Positions 1 to 8,519 are shown, counted from the stretch's first letter. The stretch is DNA of 64,000 bases from Agarilytica sp045430285 (GCA_045430285.1 JAILXV010000004.1:310001-374000); one strand, 5' to 3'. The notes: generated from the letters alone by a model not told the origin. Translations and numbers: made by a program.

Positions 1-2
1 AC

Positions 3-215
3 TGTAACAATGTTCGAGATTATGGATGCACTTTGATTCCTCTGTTTGAGCAAACTTGGGAGTCATCTCGAACCCAATGGATGGGCGAGTATTGGGAAAT
101 CACTATTGATCTTTGCACTACTGAAGAAGGGATAAGTGACCTTATTTTGACTGGCCGCGTATATCCATCAACTTCAGGTTTTGAATATGAGATTGGGCTG
201 ATATACGTGCCATAG
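3..215 (+). CDS. 3' end of an unrecognised protein (partial)
   Basis: The frame is open from the left edge of the window and ends at a TAG at 213-215, so the start lies outside the window. About 70 residues are visible, acidic and aromatic-rich, ending in GLIYVP. I do not recognise the family. A TTG at 33 is unlikely to be the real start because the frame continues upstream without a stop. It precedes two further small unrecognised genes on the same strand. Confidence 0.45.
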   Translation, partial: CNNVRDYGCTLIPLFEQTWESSRTQWMGEYWEITIDLCTTEEGISDLILTGRVYPSTSGFEYEIGLIYVP

Positions 216-307
216 GCGTCACTGGCAAAACTTAACCCACTGAAGAAGATGTCTTGGCATGTTAATTGCATAATCCTTAATGATAGAAATTTTAAAGGAT
301 AAAGCCC

Positions 308-751
308 ATGCAAATACCGCCAAATTCATATGCTAGCCTGAGTAGCGCTTCTGCGCAAAGGAATTCTAACGGGCAAGATATTGCCGCCGAATTTGGTGAA
401 ACTATCCTCAAAACGGCAGAAATCAGCCAAAGAAATTATGACTTCACCAATATATCCCGTAGCGAGTTCGATGCCCTTTGGAAATCTGGTGAAATCGATA
501 TAGATTTTCCACCGCTTATCCTGCCTGAAGGGGGCTTAGATATAACCAAAGACACTAAAGCTCAAGCGGATGCTGTATATGAGAATAAAATTAACTTTAT
601 TGAATATTTCGAAAAAGCCATAACATATCGGAAGACCCTAGCGCCAACAGAAGAAAACAGGCAGGCGCTAGAACATTACGAAAGAGGATTAAGCTCTTTG
701 ATAGAATTGCAGGGTAAGGCAAGGCAACCCAGCATTGACATACAAGCTTAA
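308..751 (+). CDS. hypothetical protein, 147 aa
   Basis: An ATG start follows an AAAGGATAAAG purine stretch that can serve as ribosome binding site. The product is soluble and mostly helical by composition, with no signal peptide, membrane segment or motif I recognise. Its second half (from about residue 85) is rich in Glu, Lys and Arg and probably helical. It lies downstream of a partial gene and overlaps the next frame by 17 bp. No function is proposed. Confidence 0.55.
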   Translation: MQIPPNSYASLSSASAQRNSNGQDIAAEFGETILKTAEISQRNYDFTNISRSEFDALWKSGEIDIDFPPLILPEGGLDITKDTKAQADAVYENKINFIEYFEKAITYRKTLAPTEENRQALEHYERGLSSLIELQGKARQPSIDIQA

Positions 752-1055
752 ATGTCAGCGTAGTGATCTTACGCTGGTTTTAGGCGACTATGAGGGCCTC
801 CCTGCTTCAATGTGCCGCACTTGCGATCAAAATTTGCAGAAGATAAAGGAGCTAGTTTTGTCAGCATATGTAATCTTCAATTATAAAATACTTGATCGCC
901 GCAAAATTGATCAGCTCACTGAGCTTGTTAAACCTGTTGACGAGAAATATGAAGCAGAAGTTATTGTCGGCAGCCCAGTAAAAACCATTGAAGGAAGTAC
1001 TTTGCCAAATATGGTGATTTACAAGTTCAAGAACTTCGCGGCGGCTATGTGTTAG
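735..1055 (+). CDS. hypothetical small protein, start uncertain
   Basis: Open frame of up to 106 codons with a TTG start inside the end of the preceding gene; an ATG at 810 would give a shorter protein starting MCRTCDQ. It contains a CxxC (MCRTC) near that alternative start and hydrophobic and basic stretches further on. I recognise no family. The overlap with the previous gene and the convergent gene ending at 1052 leave open that this is a decayed or non-coding frame. Confidence 0.3.
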   Translation: MTYKLKCQRSDLTLVLGDYEGLPASMCRTCDQNLQKIKELVLSAYVIFNYKILDRRKIDQLTELVKPVDEKYEAEVIVGSPVKTIEGSTLPNMVIYKFKNFAAAMC

Positions 1056-1690
1056 CTCGTCACTAACGAGGGGCGGTTAATATCAACTAAGCTAATATCG
1101 TCTGTTTCATCCAGTTTATCTAAGGCGTCTAATCCTTTTTCTTTGATCAATTCATACTCGCTTCCATATATAGGAATTAACCAAAACAAATCTACGTGTT
1201 GAGAGCCGATGTGAAAGCAGCTAAGCTCTTCAGGTTCGCCTCTTGGTTCATCAAAGAGCAGCGCCTTGGGCCAACCATTGGGCGCCAGTGGACTTTCCGG
1301 TATTGTCGTCCCGGCGGTTAATTGCCTTCCCAGAGTGTTAAGTAGGTAAGAGGCCACGTCGAATAGATAGTTTTTGATTTGACCCTCTTGTTCAATAGCC
1401 ACTTCTTTAGGCAGTACCATCAGCAGTTCAGTGTCGACGCTATATTGTCTTTCGCTTTCTTTTGATCGGATTGTGGACAAGCCAATTGTTGAAAACCGCG
1501 TTATATTCTCACTATCGTCGCCGGGAAATGTGTAAAGCTCAACCCGCTCGCCTTCTCGACTCATTGTTTGCCTAAACTCTGGCATCTCCCAATGTTTCAT
1601 ATATTCGGATAGTATGATTGTTCGCCGTATATCAAAAGACAGTTTTTGGCACTCGGTTTCACATGTACCGTTATGCTTGTTGCGTTTCAT
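1052..1690 (-). CDS. suppressor-of-fused (SUFU) domain protein, immunity-like
   Basis: The 212-residue product has the layout of bacterial SUFU-domain proteins: an N-terminal R-x-E/TFPG segment, a central TELLMVLP strand, the helix YLFDVASYLLNTLGRQL with a following GTTIP, and a C-terminal HVDLFWLIPIYGSEYELIKEKG block that matches the FLW(L/V)(V/I)P region of the family. In bacteria these are mostly immunity proteins of polymorphic or contact-dependent toxin systems (family knowledge). No toxin gene is seen next to it, so the role here is inferred. There is no signal peptide; it is probably cytosolic. Confidence 0.6.
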   Translation of the reverse strand: MKRNKHNGTCETECQKLSFDIRRTIILSEYMKHWEMPEFRQTMSREGERVELYTFPGDDSENITRFSTIGLSTIRSKESERQYSVDTELLMVLPKEVAIEQEGQIKNYLFDVASYLLNTLGRQLTAGTTIPESPLAPNGWPKALLFDEPRGEPEELSCFHIGSQHVDLFWLIPIYGSEYELIKEKGLDALDKLDETDDISLVDINRPSLVTS

Positions 1691-1872
1691 ATAAATTACC
1701 CTAGTATGTTAAAGGCTGAATGCTATTAAATCATACAAAATAAAAGGTTTCGTTAATGACCGTAGAGCAAGTTGATGCCATTTTACGTTTGTTGCTTTAC
1801 AGAATTATACAAAGACGCACCAAAGAAAAACTGATTGTCAAAAAGAAGAATATAATTATACGGTTCAAAATC

Positions 1873-2733
1873 TCATCCTTTTTTTCGAACTACGAAATCC
1901 ACTAAAGTTTCTATGTTTCGCCCAGTTACAATTGGCCCAGAATCTAATTTTTCGACAGGGCGTCCAAATCTATTTACCCATACAGTTGGATATCCAAACC
2001 AACTGGCACCAGCGGCATCCCATGCGCCAAAAGCTGCAAAAGCTATGTTTCTTTTCGGCAATTGAAAGGCATCAACCCCCATCTGATAGGCGCGTGGATC
2101 AGGCTTAAAAGCTTGCACAACATCTGTGCTTAAATAAAACTCGAAGGCATTCTCTATGTCGTTATTTCGTGTGTTCGTCCTTAACATCTCTTCCGATAAA
2201 TTAGATAGAAACCCTAGTCTAATTCCGTTATTTTTAAACACCTTCAGCGCCTGCATAACATCTGGCCATAGTTTAAGCTGTAACCAAATATTGAGTAATC
2301 GATCACGCTGATCCGTACGCAATGTAATCTTTAGGTCTTCTGCGGTGTAGTCAAGTGCATCGGCAACAGTGCCATGAAACCCCTTATATTGTTCAGCGCT
2401 TGTCCGCAACCATGTATAAGCAAAAATTTTGTCAAACCAAGCTTTGCCGAAAGCTCCCCCATTCTCTGGTATGATTTCTTTTACCTCACCCATAATTGAC
2501 CGGGGATCAAAAAGAGGAAACCCATCAAAAGCGATAGCTTTAATATCCGGATTTTCTGTGGCTGCCATTGCTAAATTCATAAGAGGATGGCCAATCATAA
2601 GACTAGCGAGCGAACCTCCCGCCGTTAATGATAGGAAGGTTCTGCGGTCAATCATATTCTCCATTATAGGGACTCCTTGTAAGCCTTCAGACTTGTTGTA
2701 CATTTGCTTTTGCTTGGCATCATTTTCATTCAT
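1873..2733 (-). CDS. haloacid dehalogenase type II-like protein with Tat signal
   Basis: HAD-superfamily hydrolase of the haloacid dehalogenase type II group with a twin-arginine export signal (DRRTFLSLTAGG) followed by a hydrophobic stretch ending near AMAA. The nucleophile motif is FDGFPLFD, followed by a helical cap, LGFLSNLS (motif II) and KPDPRAY (motif III). Two starts are possible. The first ATG at 2733 has AAAGGAGG six bases upstream and overlaps the end of the preceding CMD gene; an internal ATG at 2664 has AAGGAG eight bases upstream and gives a standard 263-residue Tat precursor. It is the last gene of the leftward TetR-SDR-CMD-HAD set. A periplasmic dehalogenase or phosphatase activity is inferred; the substrate is unknown. 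Confidence 0.75.
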   Translation of the reverse strand: MNENDAKQKQMYNKSEGLQGVPIMENMIDRRTFLSLTAGGSLASLMIGHPLMNLAMAATENPDIKAIAFDGFPLFDPRSIMGEVKEIIPENGGAFGKAWFDKIFAYTWLRTSAEQYKGFHGTVADALDYTAEDLKITLRTDQRDRLLNIWLQLKLWPDVMQALKVFKNNGIRLGFLSNLSEEMLRTNTRNNDIENAFEFYLSTDVVQAFKPDPRAYQMGVDAFQLPKRNIAFAAFGAWDAAGASWFGYPTVWVNRFGRPVEKLDSGPIVTGRNIETLVDFVVRKKG

Positions 2734-3652
2734 CGTGAACCTCCTTTAAAACATTTGTTGCATTTGCCATCGAAGGAAAGCCCGAGTAGGCTCCCACCAA
2801 AACAATAATGTCGGCAATCTCCCTTGAGTGGATTCCAAGGTTCAGTGCACCTTGTATATGAAACTTTAATTGGTCGGTTGCTCCCATTGCAGTGAGCGCC
2901 GCAATCGTGATCATTTCTCGCGATTGGTAGTCTAGCGCTGGTCTCGATAATATGTCGCCAAACGCATATTCAATAACATGTTTGGCAAAGTTAGGCGAAA
3001 CATCTTTATATGCGTCCTGAAGTGCTTTAGCCTCTATGACCTGTAATTTCTCAAGCTGATTAGAGCCAACCCCTAGCCTTGATTTTTCTGTTTTTTGCTT
3101 AGATGCTAAGGTTGGGCTTGTTACATCTGTTATACCTCTTTGTTTACGCTGATCTAACACTTCTTTTAGTGTATTCATTCCATTTACAGAAGATGGCAAG
3201 CCCGAATAAACGGACATCTGCAGCATCACCTCCTGCATCTCCAGAACTGACCAGCCCGAATTTAGTGCACCATTAATATGAACGCTTAACTCAGTTGTCT
3301 TCTCACCCATTGCGATCAACCCAGCCACCAATACCAGTTCTCTATTCTTAGGCGAAAGATTTATGGATTCATAAACTTCGCCGTAAAGAAAACTGATAAA
3401 GTGCTCAGCCAGAGCGGAAGGCATGCCATTTGTTAAGGGCGTACCTTCCGTGCTTGGGGAGATTTTTTGTAGGTTCTGTAAACCTCGCTTGTACAAATTC
3501 ATATCTATACTCTCCTTGGCAGGGGTTGGCTGTGCACCTGCTGCCATTCCCGATACCAGGAGACTTGCAATAAATACAAATGCCAAACGGCTTTTTCGAT
3601 CAGTCATTTTATTAACAATCCACATAGGTAAGCGGGACGATAGCAAAGTCAT
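2726..3652 (-). CDS. exported protein with two carboxymuconolactone decarboxylase (CMD) domains
   Basis: Two tandem CMD-like domains are visible. Each has a YGEVYES or FGDILSR helix, an LSPKNRE or LDYQSRE turn, an AMGxxxxLxxHIxGALNxG core and an SGxPS segment. CxxC redox cysteines of AhpD-type members are absent, so the PcaC-like branch fits better. An N-terminal hydrophobic stretch after MTDRKSRLAF, ending near GAQ, looks like a signal peptide, so the ATG at 3607 is a likely true start although no start has a good ribosome binding site. The gene begins 7 bp after the SDR gene and overlaps the HAD gene by 8 bp, suggesting translational coupling. Confidence 0.75.
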   Translation of the reverse strand: MTLLSSRLPMWIVNKMTDRKSRLAFVFIASLLVSGMAAGAQPTPAKESIDMNLYKRGLQNLQKISPSTEGTPLTNGMPSALAEHFISFLYGEVYESINLSPKNRELVLVAGLIAMGEKTTELSVHINGALNSGWSVLEMQEVMLQMSVYSGLPSSVNGMNTLKEVLDQRKQRGITDVTSPTLASKQKTEKSRLGVGSNQLEKLQVIEAKALQDAYKDVSPNFAKHVIEYAFGDILSRPALDYQSREMITIAALTAMGATDQLKFHIQGALNLGIHSREIADIIVLVGAYSGFPSMANATNVLKEVHDE

Positions 3653-3659
3653 TGGAGAA

Positions 3660-4847
3660 CTAAAACTGTGCCGAAGTTACCGAAGAGGATGCGAGCATCT
3701 TTGTTACTTCAACGGGTTTCTCTAACCACTCTTCATATTGAGCAAAAACAGCTTTGGTATAGTCTTGCTCATAATGCAGCATCAAAGCTTGTTCATCTTC
3801 AAAACATTCGAAAAGGTGAAGCGTCCCATTACCTTCCTTATTTTTCATGAGAGTAAAGACATGACAGCCCGGCTCATTGAGTGTTTGGGGAATAATGGAT
3901 TCAAGGGCGGCTAAGCCTTCGTCGTAGTATTCGGGTTTTAAGGTGATGGTTGCCGAAACAAACAATCTGTTATCCTGTGCTTCTATGCCTGCCATCGGCA
4001 AAAATGAACGAATGAACTCGGCTTGTACTGGCGCAACTCGTGTGTTGATCTGGTCAACACCCATATTATGGCCTACTGTCGTACGTATTGGCCGCTCGCC
4101 TTCCATATCGACAAGTTCCGCAAGCTGATCTGCGACATTTTGTGCGTCGGTACTTTTATCCCCTTGTGCAAATACGCCTTGGAACATGTCCACAATATTC
4201 GCTGGCGCTTTAGCGATATCACCATATGACTCAATGCACCGGGTATCGGATGGAGCGGGAGGGCTTTGGATCAGATCAGTACCATGACCGCCAGGCTCAA
4301 CGATTATGGACTCCACGCCAAAGCTGGCGAGTTCATAATGCATAGATTCTGCCATAGCCTCTAGTGCCCATTTGCTCGCGCAATACAACCCAAAGAAGGG
4401 CATCGCAAGCCGACCGGAACTTGAACTTATATGGATTAGAAGCCCTGATTTTCGTTCGCGCATGTGCGGTAGAACGGCTCTACAGGTGCGTGCAACACCG
4501 ACAACGTTAACATCTAAGCATGCTGAAACCTGCTCAGGTGTATAAGCCTCTGTGATGCCACAAGGCATAATGCCAGCGTTATTAATAAGAACATCAATAT
4601 TTAAACGTTCTTCCAAAGCTTGTATCGCGGAATCTACGGAACCTTCGGACGTAACATCCAGTTCTACTACCTCCAGAGAATGACCATGCTCTACCGCCCA
4701 GCCAGCAAGCTCGGTAGCAATAGCCGCATTATGTCCTTTAATATCTCGCATAGATGCAATGACATTGTGGCCTCCTTTGGCAAGTGTTTTGGCTGTCAAG
4801 TAACCAATTCCTCGGCTTGCTCCGGTGATTAATATGTTCTTACTCAT
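3660..4847 (-). CDS. SDR oxidoreductase fused to a C-terminal antibiotic-biosynthesis-monooxygenase (ABM) domain
   Basis: Residues about 1-260 form a classical short-chain dehydrogenase: TGASRGIG cofactor loop, NNAG, catalytic Ser in ISSSSG and the YCASK pair. Residues about 290-390 form an ABM-like ferredoxin-fold domain (VSATITLKPEYYDEGLAAL, then EPGCHVFTL and HLFECFEDEQAL), as in small quinol monooxygenases such as YgiN. ABM proteins are usually free-standing, so a fusion to an SDR is unusual and suggests coupled redox steps on a quinone-like substrate (inference). The start overlaps the TetR gene end by 4 bp (ATGA type), so the pair is probably translationally coupled. Confidence 0.8.
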   Translation of the reverse strand: MSKNILITGASRGIGYLTAKTLAKGGHNVIASMRDIKGHNAAIATELAGWAVEHGHSLEVVELDVTSEGSVDSAIQALEERLNIDVLINNAGIMPCGITEAYTPEQVSACLDVNVVGVARTCRAVLPHMRERKSGLLIHISSSSGRLAMPFFGLYCASKWALEAMAESMHYELASFGVESIIVEPGGHGTDLIQSPPAPSDTRCIESYGDIAKAPANIVDMFQGVFAQGDKSTDAQNVADQLAELVDMEGERPIRTTVGHNMGVDQINTRVAPVQAEFIRSFLPMAGIEAQDNRLFVSATITLKPEYYDEGLAALESIIPQTLNEPGCHVFTLMKNKEGNGTLHLFECFEDEQALMLHYEQDYTKAVFAQYEEWLEKPVEVTKMLASSSVTSAQF

Positions 4848-5455
4848 TTGCGTGTTCCTTTCTTAATGTTAAATATGGTTTTTTCAAAGAGTTGCAGTGG
4901 GGCTTCGCTACGCTCCGCTTTCATGCGCACCAATGCGCCACTCCAAGCGTTCATAAGCCAATCCGCAGCTTCTATATTTGTCAGGTGGCCTAAACCAATA
5001 TCACCAAGCTGAATATGCGCTAAACAGTCTGCAACTTCCGACGAGAGCTCCGCCCAATGTTTTTTGAGTATTTTCTGAAACTCATCATTTGTGTCTGCTA
5101 ACTCAGTTGATAGGTTGCACATCAAGCAACCTTCTGCGTAATTGCGAGTTTTAAATTCTTCGCTAGCGCCTCTAAAGAAAGCTTCCAGGCGAGCTATAGG
5201 AGTGAGGGTTTGATCATTTAATACCTGGTTTGCGCCCTCTATTTGCAAGCCATGATAGTACTGGGCTACTTCTAGACCGAACGCCTCTTTACTTTTGAAA
5301 TAGTGGTAAAAAGAACCTCGCGGTACGCCGCTTTTTTTAAGAACGTCGTTAATGCCAATACCTGAGAAACTCTCAGAGCGTATGAGTGACATTCCTGTTT
5401 CCAGTAAGCGCGTTTTTGCGTCGTCGTAGTTTTTTATATCTCGTGTTCTAGCCAT
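4844..5455 (-). CDS. TetR/AcrR family transcriptional regulator
   Basis: 203 residues. The N-terminal HTH (about residues 12-58) reads TRLLETGMSLIRSESFSGIGINDV..SGVPRGSFYHYFKSKEAF, the standard TetR pattern. The C-terminal ligand domain carries the GCLMCNLSTELAD signature seen in AcuR/NemR-like regulators of reactive aldehydes, quinones or acrylate (family knowledge). It heads the SDR-CMD-HAD set and follows another SDR gene by 55 bp. The likely target is the promoter at 6338-6366, whose spacer holds a near-palindrome. Cys residues in the GCLMC segment could act as electrophile sensors, which is inference. Confidence 0.85.
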   Translation of the reverse strand: MARTRDIKNYDDAKTRLLETGMSLIRSESFSGIGINDVLKKSGVPRGSFYHYFKSKEAFGLEVAQYYHGLQIEGANQVLNDQTLTPIARLEAFFRGASEEFKTRNYAEGCLMCNLSTELADTNDEFQKILKKHWAELSSEVADCLAHIQLGDIGLGHLTNIEAADWLMNAWSGALVRMKAERSEAPLQLFEKTIFNIKKGTRK

Positions 5456-5510
5456 CTTTTTTGAACATTACTCGTCAGTTTGAGTTGGGAAAGTATCGAT
5501 AATCCTAATG

Positions 5511-6260
5511 TCAGATCTGTGTCATGCCACCGTCAGCAACCAGTTCAGCCCCAGCCACAAAAGAAGAGTCCGATGAAGCGAGAAATAGTGCAGCTGCTGC
5601 TATTTCGTCTGGCTGTCCAATTCGCTTAAGCGGGATCTGGGACGCTTGCAGCGCCTGAAAATCGGCGATCTCTTCCTCTGACAGACCCGTTCGACTGTAC
5701 GCCGCTGTCATGACTGGGCCAGGAGTAAGAACATTTACACGTATTTTTCGAGGTGCGAGCTCCTGGGTTAAAGTTCGGGCAAGTGCTCTTACAGCAGCTT
5801 TGGCTGAGCCGTAGACACTCATGCCCGGTACAGCTCGGCAGTTAGCACTTGATGATACGATAATGGCCGCTCCACTATCGTTCATACATGGAACCGCCTT
5901 TTGAAGCGTAAAAAATACGCCTTTGAAATTAACATCACTCTGATAATTAAAATCTTCTTCTGTAACCTCCAGAAATGGCTGCATTATGGCTCCTCCCGCG
6001 TTAGCGACAACAATGTCGATGGTGCCGAAGTGGTTCCGTGTTTTCCGAAACAATGTCTCTAGGTCATCCTGAGAACAGACATCGCCTTTTATAAACATGC
6101 TTTCCCCAGCAAGAGCTATGTCTGCGTCCTTCAGGGACTCTGCATCGCGACCAAATATAACGACCTTAGCGCCATGATCAGAAAACATCTTTGCTACCGA
6201 AAAACCAATACCGCTATTCCCGCCTGTTACTACGGCTACCTTGCCCTCTAATTTTTTCAT
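5511..6260 (-). CDS. SDR family NAD(P)-dependent oxidoreductase
   Basis: 249 residues, the usual length for classical SDRs. Seen: TGGNSGIG cofactor motif, GDVCS, ANAGG, SSSANCRAVPG catalytic region, YGSAK, and the C-terminal SSDSSFVAGAELVADGG typical of glucose/3-oxoacyl-ACP dehydrogenase-like members. FGRDAES after the second strand favours NADP. The start is preceded by GAGG eight bases upstream. It is the first gene after the promoter at 6338-6366 and lies 55 bp before tetR, so the five genes from here to 1873 may be one transcription unit. The substrate is unknown. Confidence 0.85.
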   Translation of the reverse strand: MKKLEGKVAVVTGGNSGIGFSVAKMFSDHGAKVVIFGRDAESLKDADIALAGESMFIKGDVCSQDDLETLFRKTRNHFGTIDIVVANAGGAIMQPFLEVTEEDFNYQSDVNFKGVFFTLQKAVPCMNDSGAAIIVSSSANCRAVPGMSVYGSAKAAVRALARTLTQELAPRKIRVNVLTPGPVMTAAYSRTGLSEEEIADFQALQASQIPLKRIGQPDEIAAAALFLASSDSSFVAGAELVADGGMTQI

Positions 6261-6337
6261 TTCCTTAGCCTCACGGTCATTACGTTGTAGTCGAAAAAGT
6301 CGATAAGACAGATGAGTAGTTCGACTTTTGTTATTTA

Positions 6338-6366
6338 TTATTAGACCGATCTACTATTAATGTCAA
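6338..6366 (-). promoter_or_regulatory. sigma70-like promoter with TetR-type operator in the spacer
   Basis: Read on the minus strand: a perfect -35 TTGACA (6366-6361), 17-bp spacer, and TAATAA as -10 (6343-6338). The near-palindrome TAGATCGGTCTA (6353-6342, 10 of 12 positions symmetrical) lies between and overlapping the two hexamers, a typical repressor position and similar to TAGACC-type sites of AcuR/NemR-like TetR regulators. It would drive the SDR-tetR-SDR/ABM-CMD-HAD genes and allow autoregulation. Binding is an inference. Confidence 0.5.
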
Positions 6367-6435
6367 GACAATGTACCGTTAAATGAAACGCAACGCTAGC
6401 TTACTCCGTCAAAAAGGTAGGATTTTGAGGCGTTA

Positions 6436-6459
6436 CGACGCTTAGATGTCTAAGCGTCG
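6436..6459. repeat. 11-bp perfect inverted repeat
   Basis: CGACGCTTAGA (6436-6446) and its exact complement (6449-6459) are separated by only TG. It sits just beyond the stop of the MerR-methyltransferase gene. No T-run follows on the minus strand, so it is not a classic intrinsic terminator; it may stabilise the 3' end or be a protein site. Its TAAGCGTCGA half also occurs in the hairpin region at 12547 and, inverted, at 12841. Confidence 0.55.
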
Positions 6460-6476
6460 AAAACACAAATACGGGA

Positions 6477-7652
6477 TTAAGAATTGAATTTTTCTAGAAT
6501 GAACATGTGATAGCCAAACTCATGACCAAATTGAGTGCAAATATTCACCTCATTTTGTACGTCTTTGAATGCGGAGCTATCTGCCAAATCTCTTTCTAGC
6601 TCGCTTAGTCGCTTCCCTAATGGCGTATAGTAGTTTAACCATGCGCTTTCGCTTTGTGGGAAGTGATCAATGACCTGATAACCGGCTTTTTTCATTTGAT
6701 TAATTCTGGTCTGAACCAGTTGAATATCCGGATATTCTTGTTCCCAAAACTCAATTGACTCACAGCTCGGAGTCGATGTTCGCCAGACCATATCGCTGAG
6801 CATTAAATACCCGTGCTTTTTAAGTACAGAACGCCATTGCGCCAATGCATTTTCTATTCCGATTACATAGGCACTTCCTTCCGCCCATAGAAGGTCAAAA
6901 CTGTTTTTTGGAAAAGGTAGCTTCGTCATGCTTGCACAAACCGTGTTGAGTTGGTCAACCAGACATTGTTGCGCAAAGCGCTGCTCCAGCCTATCAAGAG
7001 CTGATTGCTCATTGTCCAAGGCTGTAATCTCTGCATTACTACATTTTGCCAATACTTCAGTAGAAAGCCCTTTACCGCAACCTATCTCCAGAATGGATTC
7101 TGGCAATTTTGGTACAGCGAGTAATGCTTTTTTGGTATCTTCCTCACTACCTGGCCCCCATCGCTCTAGTGTTTCAAAAATCTTCATGAAATCATTCATA
7201 TATAAATCATGTTTGTTCATATTCTTTGATAACCACTTCAGTTGTAGAGCTTCTTTATCGCTAAAACCCTGAGTTAATAACCATTCTAAATGAGCATCGG
7301 GTGCCCGCTTATTTAAGTCTTCGTGCCACGCTTTGGTGTCACCTTCACCGATTAAGGCCACAAGTAACTCTTTAGACTGTTGTTTTTCCTCAATCTCTTT
7401 ATCAAGTGCTGTTAAACGCTCCAGCAATAGCGCTTTATCAACTTTTTCCTCAAGGCATGCTTTACACTCCTTCAGTGTCAAACCACCAGATTGCAATTTT
7501 TGGATCAACAAGATTCGCTGTAAATCTTTCTCGGTATATACTCGATAGCCATTCGGTTGTCTGTCGCCAGAGATCAACCTAATCTTTTCATAGTAAAGAA
7601 GAGTGGTTCTTGATAATCCAACTTTGCTTGCAAGTTCTGATATTGTATACAG
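6477..7652 (-). CDS. MerR-family regulator fused to a SAM-dependent methyltransferase
   Basis: N-terminal MerR winged helix (YTISELASKVGLSRTTLLYY..., GYRVYTEKDLQRI, then a dimerisation helix to about residue 115), a middle TipAS-like region, then a class I methyltransferase (motif I ILEIGCGKGLST, acidic ALDNEQ, and SFDLLWAEG). The frame runs up to a TTG at 7715, but that TTG lies in a promoter-like TTGACC, and MerR proteins of this type begin M-YTIS. I therefore place the start at the CTG at 7652, which has AGAAGG eight bases upstream and gives 391 residues. A regulator carrying its own methyltransferase suggests sensing and modification of the same small molecule (inference). Confidence 0.75.
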   Translation of the reverse strand: MYTISELASKVGLSRTTLLYYEKIRLISGDRQPNGYRVYTEKDLQRILLIQKLQSGGLTLKECKACLEEKVDKALLLERLTALDKEIEEKQQSKELLVALIGEGDTKAWHEDLNKRAPDAHLEWLLTQGFSDKEALQLKWLSKNMNKHDLYMNDFMKIFETLERWGPGSEEDTKKALLAVPKLPESILEIGCGKGLSTEVLAKCSNAEITALDNEQSALDRLEQRFAQQCLVDQLNTVCASMTKLPFPKNSFDLLWAEGSAYVIGIENALAQWRSVLKKHGYLMLSDMVWRTSTPSCESIEFWEQEYPDIQLVQTRINQMKKAGYQVIDHFPQSESAWLNYYTPLGKRLSELERDLADSSAFKDVQNEVNICTQFGHEFGYHMFILEKFNS

Positions 7653-7795
7653 AGAGTTATACCTTCTAGGAAGTGACTGTAAGCACCTTAAACTGTAAAG
7701 CAGTAGATAGGTCAATAGATTTTAATGAGTTTTTTACAAGGAAGTTAGCGCTTATGATGCGTTGGCTGATCGAGATTAGAGTTTTAATTTTGCTG

Positions 7796-8509
7796 CTAAC
7801 TTAGGCTATCTTTTGCGTAAACACGTGGCTTTTCTTTTTCCTGTTCCCACCAGTCCTGCTTAAGCTGTTGGGTTGTAGCAGGAAACTGTTCCTCTAAAAC
7901 CTCCATATCCACTATTCTGTCCGTGCGAAAGTGCCTGAATCCTTCTCGTTTTTCGCACCATGCGACAGCGAGTTTAACCGTTTCGAAATAGGCAAGCATA
8001 AAAGGCCAAATAGTTCGCTGGCTAACCTTGCCAGCTCCATCTGTATATTCTATTTTGACTTTCTTTCGCGAGCGCATTGCTTCACGCAAAACCTCGGAGT
8101 CTATCGTATCGGAGATGATAGGCGTAAGGCAGGGGGCTACAACAACCAAAGAATCAGCGACTTTTTTTAGGTGCTGAGGTACGACATCGTTTAGCTTTTC
8201 AACCAAGCTTCTCGCGCCGATCGAGAGTTTCTCATCACCACGCTCGGCAACCCATTGAGCCCCTAAAAGCGCAGCCTCCAGCTCATCTAACGTAAGCATC
8301 AAAGGAGGCATGTCGTAGCCATCTCTCAAAATGTAACCAATGCCTGCCTCCCCCTCTATTGGGATGTTCTGAGCCTGAAGCTCTGCAATATCTCGATAGA
8401 TAGTGCGTAACGAGACCTCCAGCTGCTCACATAATTGTTGCGCAGTGATCGGCCGCTTGGCCGATCGCAAGGTCTGAATAATACTAAAAAGTCGTCTTGT
8501 CGCTGACAT
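7796..8509 (-). CDS. YafY-like transcriptional regulator (HTH_11 + WYL)
   Basis: The N-terminal DeoR/HTH_11 helix-turn-helix (TRRLFSIIQTLR..., ITAQQLCEQLEVSLRTIYRDIAEL) is followed by a linker with GIGYILRDGYDMPPLMLT and a WYL-type domain (KVKIEYTDGAGKVSQRTIWPFML, then FRHFRTDRI). I chose the ATG at 8509 because the family begins MS-x-TRRL and because a longer start would overlap the upstream GST gene by 32 bp. Length is then 237 residues. It lies 10 bp downstream of the GST gene, so the two are probably cotranscribed and the regulator may control the pair. WYL domains bind nucleotide or other ligands (family knowledge). Confidence 0.85.
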   Translation of the reverse strand: MSATRRLFSIIQTLRSAKRPITAQQLCEQLEVSLRTIYRDIAELQAQNIPIEGEAGIGYILRDGYDMPPLMLTLDELEAALLGAQWVAERGDEKLSIGARSLVEKLNDVVPQHLKKVADSLVVVAPCLTPIISDTIDSEVLREAMRSRKKVKIEYTDGAGKVSQRTIWPFMLAYFETVKLAVAWCEKREGFRHFRTDRIVDMEVLEEQFPATTQQLKQDWWEQEKEKPRVYAKDSLS

Positions 8510-8519
8510 AAGGCTCTTT

